The position numbers and the translations under genes were made by a program. A stretch of 64,000 bases of DNA from contig JAFMSR010000029.1 in the NCBI GenBank assembly GCA_022818135.1, positions 849,113 through 913,112 of the forward strand. The letters run 5' to 3'. This DNA comes from Saxidomus purpurata (Eukaryota; Mollusca; Bivalvia; Venerida; Veneridae). Each line of letters begins with the position of its first letter. The stretch's first letter is position 1. Positions 57,840 to 64,000 of the stretch are shown here, in pieces. A model generated the notes under the pieces. That model ran no database searches and was not told the DNA's origin. It saw nothing but the letters and a program-made list of their open reading frames with translations.

Positions 57840-59126
57840 CTACACTCTAAATCAGACGATCTAGAGCCCCCATGGACAGCGTAGCATTCAAGCCAGCTTG
57901 AGAACCAAAGGCAGAGAAACTCCAGTTGATATAAACGCCCTCATTCCGTTGTTTGAAGATCAAGCCAAATCAGTAGCAATAATTAAACACTCAATGACTA
58001 TTGTTAGGAAAACAACTGATTTTCTAAATCATGGACAAACGCCTATTATTGAAGGTGATTAACCTCTGTATGCAATTTCAAAACAAATTCAGTGGACATG
58101 GTCCGATAGATATGGCAAACGCTGTTAGTTGTAATGGTTGGAGGTTGGATATTGAAATTGCAGATCTGAAATATCTTGGCAATTGGTTGCAAGTGAGTGG
58201 TTGGACACATGCTCTAGAACAGGCCAATTTAGCAACAGCAGGTACTGCTGATTGCTTTAGTCAGACCTCACATGTTGGCAAAGTTTTCTATGCACATCAG
58301 GTAACAGCATGTGTCTTGTATAGTCTCATGTCTCGGGCATTTCTTGCCAGAAACGCACATGAGTTTTGTAACAGCACATTTAAAAATTGGCGGCCTCAAA
58401 AAGAAAGTGTTTCTCCTACATTTCTGTTTTGGTCGATCACGCTGAGGTTTGAAATTACTGTCATTTTGTTTATTAAAGCATTACGTGATGGTGATTTCGC
58501 TTTAAACAAGGAAGCTCTTGTGTCTCTTGTCTCATGGTGTTTTGCTCTTGACCATCAAAATTATGCTCGTTGGTTGCCTGTGTATATTCGTGATATGGTT
58601 GTCTAAGAATAGAGAAACCAAGATGTTGTTCATCAGTTTACACAAAACTCAACGTTCATCCTCTGCTATTGCACTCGACCATGCACATGAGCAGAATAAA
58701 AAAATTATTAAAGGTGACGGTGGAGCAGTATGACTCACTGAAAATGCCAGTCAGTTGCTGTGCTGGATTTTGTCTGGTCCTGAAGTAGCCATGAAAGTTT
58801 TTCATGAAAGTAAAGGTCCTGATATTCGCCACCATGAACGACAAAACTTTGCCCAGTTACCTTTGACCATCCTCCAGTTAACGCCTTAGTTATAGAAGGA
58901 ACAGTCGTAGTCAACATGCTATATAAGTCGTCAGCTTTCAACTTTCCAGAGGTTAGACGTTGTTTTGGATGTATATGATCCTGTTGACCTGAAATCTACT
59001 ACACGGTTGCACAGAGGGAAAGGCGTCAAGAGAAGGGTCCTTCCAGACACGAAAATCCCAGGTAATTGAGATAATGTTTGAGAGTAGATGAGAAAAATAC
59101 ATAACTATTTAATTTATTCTTTAAAG
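57840..59126 (+). pseudogene. Middle exons of the same PIN/FEN-CXC family pseudogene
   Basis: Starts in one frame with RGRETPVDINALIPLFEDQA-like sequence and DFLNHGQTPIIEG. It then shifts to the frame at about 58,031-58,606, which stays open for 191 codons: WRLDIEIADLKYLGNWLQVS, ANLATAGTADCFSQTSHVGK, KESVSPTFLFW and WCFALDHQNYARWLPVYIRD. A further shift gives SSSAIALDHAHEQNKKIIKG and GDGGAV, a stop, LTENASQL and a decayed tract. Then come DVYDPVDLKSTTRLHRGKG and VKRRVLPDTKIPGN and a broken end up to the retroelement insertion at about 59,126. Function of this part is unknown. Confidence 0.75.
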
Positions 59127-60757
59127 GACCAAAATACAGAATTCCTTCTACTATTGATTTTCATGCTTGTCGTGGTCATATTGCGGAATCCATCGAAACT
59201 TTTTGTGATTTCGATAAAGCTTTGTTTACTAGCTGTATTGTTAAACATTATACTATGTGGACCTGTGACGAAGTTTGTAAAGCCCTTTCCTTTTTATTGA
59301 ACAACATTTATATAAGGTTTGGGAATGCAGTTTTCAGACAAGTAATCGGTATTCCCATGGGAACAAATTGTGCACCCCTTGTCGCAGATTTGTTTTTATA
59401 TTGTTATGAAAGAGACTTTATGTTGAGACTTTCTCCAGATACGCAGGCAGACATTATTACTGCTTTTAATAATACATCACGCTATCTGGATGATATTCTT
59501 AATATGGATAACCTGTTTTTTGGTCAATTGGTGGACACTATTTATCCCCGGGAACTCCAGTTAATTAAAACTAACAATTTGGATACTGGTGCTTCATTTT
59601 TAGATTTACATCTCTCTACTTATAACAATATTATACATACCAAAATTTATGACAAGAGGGATGATTTTAATTTTAGTATTGTAAATTTCCCCCATTTGGA
59701 TGGGGATGTACCTCATGCTACATCTTATGGGGTATACATTTCTCAGTTAATTCAGTTTGCCAGAGCGTGTAGTCATGTTGAGGATTTCAATGAACGTAAT
59801 CAATATATTACAAATAAACTTCTTCAACAGGGCTACCGTTATTACAAATTGCGTAAATATTTTGCTAAATTTTACTATCGTAATTCTGATTTGGTTTTGA
59901 AATTCAATAGTAATCTAAAGACTCTTCTGCGAGAAGGTATTTCAAAACCCGATTTTTATGGGGATGTGGTTTACAAGCTTCGTAAGATTTTGGGTCATGG
60001 CAATTTTCCAACTGTATTTGCTAAAATTATAAAACGTTTTGTTAAAAGAGGTTACGACCCAACTGTTTTGAGACACACCGCATGTTTGGTGTTCAACCCG
60101 TTTACAGTTGGACGCTATGCTTCCCTCTTTGATTGTGTCTGACGGAAGAGGGGGAGGACTCTGTGATGGGCAGTTTTTAAATCCCACTGGGACGAAACTG
60201 TTTTGATTTCTGTCCTCTGGCCTGTTTCGTCGGGCCCTTAAGGGTGTTTCTCTTTGTGCTCTGCCTTCTGCAAAGGCATTGAGTACATACGTTTTTTGGT
60301 TCTCAAGGTTTGCTTTTTATATATTTATACACGAGCATTTTTGTGTTTTACATACCATGCCTTTTGTTTCCATTGCGTATGTTAGAGATTCACCTAGCAG
60401 GGATTACTTTTATTTACACTGTCCTGTGACTTTGGAACATGGTGGGGGTAAGAGTGAGGTTGGGTGCGCACCATAAACCGGTTTAAGCTCCCCAGTGGTG
60501 TTTTTGCCACTGACCGTTCCAAGGCGGTGCCCCACTGTGTTCCTTTAATTGTTCGTTTTGTCCTCGTGTGTTTGCTTTGTATGCTAGTGTGTGTTGGTAA
60601 TGTATGTGTGTGTGTGTGTACATGATTGTGCGTGTGTGTGTGTGTGTGCGTGTGTGTGTGTTGGTGGTGTGCACTTCTGGGTGCTGTGGGGCTCGTTTTG
60701 GGGAGGCTGCGTTTTTGGTACGTGGCATTCCCTGTTTGATATTATTTTTATTTTTGA
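59127..60757 (+). mobile_element. 5'-truncated reverse-transcriptase retroelement, copy 3, inserted in the pseudogene
   Basis: The longest of three copies that share one 3' end (TTTGATATTATTTTT). It carries the end of an RT gene, then about 600 bp of 3' sequence with an interrupted (TG)n tract at 60,604-60,662. Pseudogene coding sequence stops at about 59,126 and resumes at about 60,758. No LTR is present. 5' truncation at variable points fits target-primed reverse transcription (non-LTR or Penelope-like). I could not identify a clear target-site duplication. Confidence 0.85.
59222..60142 (+). CDS. Reverse transcriptase, C-terminal part (Penelope-like or related class)
   Basis: Open for over 300 codons with no stop. 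RT motifs seen are FRQVIGIPMGTNCAPLVADL (fingers/palm, motif B-like) and RYLDDIL (catalytic YxDD box). These are followed by SFLDLHLS, TKIYDKRDDFNFSIVNFP and SYGVYISQLIQFARACSHV, and a basic C-terminal part with QGYRYYKLRK, KFYYRN and FYGDVVYKLRKI, ending in FDCV at the TGA. The N-terminal RT motif A and everything before it are missing through 5' truncation, so it is not functional alone. Upstream in-frame sequence back to about 59,140 belongs to the same gene, so the first Met is not a true start. The RT resembles a widespread mollusc and cnidarian group; I am less sure of its class than of it being an RT. The intact frame argues for a recent insertion. Confidence 0.85.
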   Translation: MFTSCIVKHYTMWTCDEVCKALSFLLNNIYIRFGNAVFRQVIGIPMGTNCAPLVADLFLYCYERDFMLRLSPDTQADIITAFNNTSRYLDDILNMDNLFFGQLVDTIYPRELQLIKTNNLDTGASFLDLHLSTYNNIIHTKIYDKRDDFNFSIVNFPHLDGDVPHATSYGVYISQLIQFARACSHVEDFNERNQYITNKLLQQGYRYYKLRKYFAKFYYRNSDLVLKFNSNLKTLLREGISKPDFYGDVVYKLRKILGHGNFPTVFAKIIKRFVKRGYDPTVLRHTACLVFNPFTVGRYASLFDCV

Positions 60758-61668
60758 CAGGTAAAATGGTCAATGTAGATCACAACGATAAACTAGTGGT
60801 AGCTACACGTGAACAATATATTGTTTCTTCACCAAAGTATGAACCTTGCCCCTTGTAGTTACGAGGAGGCGGATGTTAAAAGGATGGCCCATGTTGCGGA
60901 TATTTCATATCAAGGCCTGAAGAAGATAATGTTACGGACCGTTGTTACTGACGTGTTGATTCTGGTTGTAGAAATTTATCCCCTAATAGCAGTTCATGAG
61001 CTGTGGATAGCCTTTTGGTGCTGGTAAAATCTCAGATATGTAGCTATTCATTCTATTTCTAATCTATCGGTGAATCAAAGGCCAATGCCCTACCAGTTTT
61101 CACGCATTGACAGGCTGTGACAAGACATCGGCATTTTGTAGCTGAGGTAGGAAAACTGCTTGGGAAACTTCGAAAAGCTTTGACGCTGCCACAACTTCAT
61201 TCCTGGTTCTATCTGCATCCCTATCGTTAGATTCAGTACTACAAGAAATTCAAATAATAGAACGTTTTGTTGTTCTTATGTATGCCAGAACCTGTGCAGC
61301 AACTGAGGTAAATGATGCTGGAAAGTACCTTTTCACTCAAAAGGGTAGATCTATTGAATCTGTTCCACCCTCTTCTGCAGCACTATTGGAGCATACCAAA
61401 CGGGCAGTTTCTAAAGCTGTATATATTTTGGGCAAGGCTTTGAAGTTGTGTCCAGATGTACAAAGTCAAGAACAATTGGGGCTGGGTTAAAGAAAACTCA
61501 AGATGGGAACCTTTCTGGTCTTCGCTTTCACAGGCAGCAGTCTTTTGCCAGGAGCTTCTTAAATTCGGATGTAACCCAGAAGAGGGTTGCAATGGAAGAT
61601 GTCAATGTTTTAAGGCTGACATACTATGCACTGCTCTTTGTCGGTGTTGTGACAATTGCGACTGACAA
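60758..61668 (+). pseudogene. C-terminal exon(s): PIN/FEN-like nuclease module and CXC cysteine-rich domain
   Basis: Continuation of the pseudogene after the retroelement. In order: GKMVNVDHNDKLVVATREQ, CSYEEADVKRMAHVADISYQ, KKIMLRTVVTDVLILVVEIY, HELWIAF, ANALPVFTH, then in a shifted frame LTGCDKTSAFC with GRKTAWET. Then IERFVVLMYARTC and YLFTQKGRSIESVPPSSAAL follow, WGWVKENSRWEPFWSSL, and finally a cysteine-rich tail GCNPEEGCNGRCQCFKAD with CTALCRCCDNC. The acidic TDVL strand and the GCD-T-TS-x-F-x-G-x-G-K-x-TA pattern recall the PIN/FEN1 nuclease fold and its helix-turn-helix motif. The tail recalls Tesmin/TSO1 CXC domains, which bind DNA. That domain reading is my inference. At least four frameshifts or stops are present. 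Confidence 0.72.
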
Positions 61669-62949
61669 GTTGGCCACAGTTGGCCACAGTTTCAGTCATT
61701 TCCTATCCACATTTTGAAGGACATCACAGCAGATAGTAGTTAAACATAAGTTCATAATGCATACAGATTTTATGCATTTTATGAATATTAATATTATGTT
61801 GTAAGATTACAATATCAAATTTGTGTTGATTAACAACAAACGATTAACAAGGGTAAACTAAAATAGCTATGAAAGGTCAACATGCCTGTAATACTGTGTG
61901 TGCTTGAATTTTGAGTTTCATTCTCTAATTCTGTAATTGCCCCTGGGAATCTGTTGATAATTATAGTGTTTACAATATAATTATTTATAGCTGCCCAGCA
62001 TCAACATTTGATTATTTTTTATATCATATTGCTTTGAAGTGACATTATGCGCATCTAACTGCACATAGTGCATTTTTGGTGACAGTTTTATAAAAGCAAT
62101 GCTGTGCAGTTAAATGTGTTAAATTAATGATAATGCCGCATTAATATTTGAAGTTGGTGCTTTAGAAATAACAAAATCGGACTAACAAAATAATAGTTCC
62201 TTTCTTCGCAGTGATCTCCCTTGTGTTGTTTTTGTTGTTGGTAGAGATTTCGGCAGTGGAAGGGAAGCAACTCCTGCATGCAGTTGTTTTTTTTTAAAAA
62301 CTTCCCCATTAAAAATAGGAAAAGTAATATTTGGAAAGTTATTTTTTCGTATTGGTAGCAGGAAGAGATTGGTGTATTGGGTTAAAAGCTATTATTTCCT
62401 CTACCCTTTTTTACACACCTATTTCAGCTGGATGTTTACATGAAAAAAGAGCATAATTCCAATTTTAGATACGATGCAATTATGCGTTGTTATCACAAAC
62501 TAGATTGGGTTTGACTTTAATTTTATTTTGATCTTTTCTGTGGAAAAAATATACATTAAATACATGAATTTGTGCTTTTTATCCCTTTTTCTTGCATCAA
62601 TATGTTAAACACAGTTGGTAGATAACAACATTTGGTCAATATATGTTTAAAACATTTATTTGAATTTTGGTAAATTTTGGCGGCAATTTTGAAAGTAACA
62701 AAATAGGTTTAGGGCTTACAATGTTTAAAGGATGGGGGGGGGGGGCGCAATCTACTATGCTTTTCTATTGGAAAGGGTCGTCCACTAATGTTGCTAGAAG
62801 TTGGCCTGACCCACTTGCTTTTGTTTTGTTGTGTCATATGTTTGTTTTTGTGTACATGTATTTATGTTTATGCAATGAAATATGATTCAACTAATATTTA
62901 AGAGCTAGTGTGCTTCGTAAAATATTCGATTTCAAGTATATTTCTAGTA
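61669..62949. other. AT-rich spacer with a 12-G run
   Basis: No gene recognised. A run of 12 G lies at 62,734-62,745. The frames here match nothing I know. Confidence 0.4.
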
Positions 62950-63260
62950 TTATTTTTAATATACGGAGATCGTATTTGCCTTGTATATACGGGACAGAAA
63001 TACGGACTTGTACATGCACGACGATAAACGACGTGTACGGGAACGGTTTTTTCAACCATATACGGAATAGATTTACTTTTTGTACACTACGGACTAGTAT
63101 GTGCTAAGCATGCGTAGTGTTAGAGAATGGTATTTCAACCACATGCGACCTGTATTTTCGTAAAATATAGGAAATATACCAAGACGTATTTATCATACGT
63201 AGGGAACCGGAATAGAGACTTGTATACTTACAGTGTTTTGACTTGATCCTCATCCTGTAC
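62950..63260. repeat. CGTATA/ATACGG degenerate repeat block 3
   Basis: ATACGGAGATCGTATTTG, TATACGGGACAGAAATACGG, CATATACGGAATAG and related words recur, plus GACTTGTACATG and CTTGTATACTT. Same vocabulary as blocks 1 and 2 in the left contig, but more diverged. Confidence 0.65.
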
Positions 63261-64000
63261 ACTGGACATGTACTGGATACGTAGATATCAAAAGCGTATC
63301 GTGCAAAACTTAAAGTCGCTTGACTTGAAATGCGAGTGAATGCCAATTTAACACCCCCATTAAACTGTCCCGCTGAAAATGTTTTGGTTTGATTTACTAA
63401 TGATATATAGAGTATTTAGGCATAGGATCTAAGATATACAAACCTGAATATGTTTATGGCTGCAAGCATTACATTAACCTCAAAATACAGTTAAAAGCTT
63501 AATGATTGTGGTTAATCTAGTAGATATTAACACATTTCATTAAATGCCGAAAGGTAGTTAGTACTTCGTTAAACAGAAGACATAACATTATCAACATTAT
63601 AACATTTTAATTACCTCATGAGTTTAGTCAGTTTACTCTCTTCGAACTCAAAGAGAGATTCTTTTCTAGTTGAACGGCTTCATTTTGTTTACGCCTACAA
63701 GAACGACTGGTTAAAAAAACACTTCGCGCTCCCTGGTTGGCTGTAAAAAGGGCACACTTGTCGGCATGCAGCACGCACGTCACATGTGTACCACTGTAAT
63801 GATGAATCCAGTTTTATTTCTAGTGACTATTTGATATGTGTATGAAACACAAGGATAAAGTTTGTTTTTTCAATGATGTATTTCCAAAATTATATTTTAT
63901 ACTTTATGGTTAATGATCAAAACTCATCGTAAGTACAGTGGTAAATATCACCGTCTGTCAAGCTGGAGAATGGAGTTCTATTACCCGTAGGAAAATAGCT
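63261..64000. other. Unassigned window end
   Basis: AT-rich; no gene, RNA or repeat boundary recognised. Confidence 0.4.

Overview
This is a eukaryotic, AT-rich, intron-bearing and very repeat-dense window, most likely from a bivalve mollusc. The pointers to a bivalve are dispersed repeats with the ends and wording typical of bivalve genomes (for example the block at 49,553-50,030 that opens with AAGAGCTGTCC and carries GTGACCTTGACCTTTG), many snapback and TIR elements, and protein fragments from families common in mollusc genomes. No prokaryotic gene organisation, CRISPR array or operon is present.

Only one cellular gene looks intact: a three-exon, 463-codon GT14-type (core-2/I-branching) N-acetylglucosaminyltransferase on the minus strand at 615-3,370. 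The rest is mobile or repetitive DNA. Two 500-base runs of N (15,264-15,763 and 27,523-28,022) split the window into three contigs. The whole middle contig (15,764-27,522) is a reverse-complement copy of 4,024-13,975 in the first contig. The arms differ by a transposon insertion with a clean empty site, a 375-bp triplication, a replaced block and microsatellite length. They read like two diverged alleles, or a giant palindrome.

The third contig opens inside an autonomous hAT transposon whose two-exon, ZNF862-like transposase gene (minus strand) is cut by the gap. It is followed by a cluster of non-autonomous TIR elements: two copies of a 2.5-2.8 kb family (AAAGTCTGT ends), two TTAA-bounded MITEs, one internally deleted derivative of the hAT, and a CAGTG-ended MITE. 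Next come a foldback-like element of about 4.6 kb whose arms are built of 117-bp tandem repeats in opposite orientation (41,056-45,666) and a 3.2 kb minisatellite built on a CCAAAGAGGTTTGG core (46,250-49,500).

From 52 kb on lies a retroelement graveyard: a BEL/Pao pol fragment (minus) split by a nested retroelement 3' end, then a Ty3/gypsy RT-RNase H fragment (plus). At 56.3-61.7 kb is a decayed multi-exon gene of a large, unnamed protein family. It ends in a PIN/FEN-like nuclease module (TDVL and GCD-T-TS motifs) followed by a cysteine-rich CXC domain. The pseudogene is split by a 5'-truncated reverse-transcriptase element whose 3' untranslated end, carrying a (TG)n tract, also occurs at 3.65 kb and 53.6 kb. 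The last 2.3 kb holds no gene, only a poly-G run and a CGTATA-type satellite.
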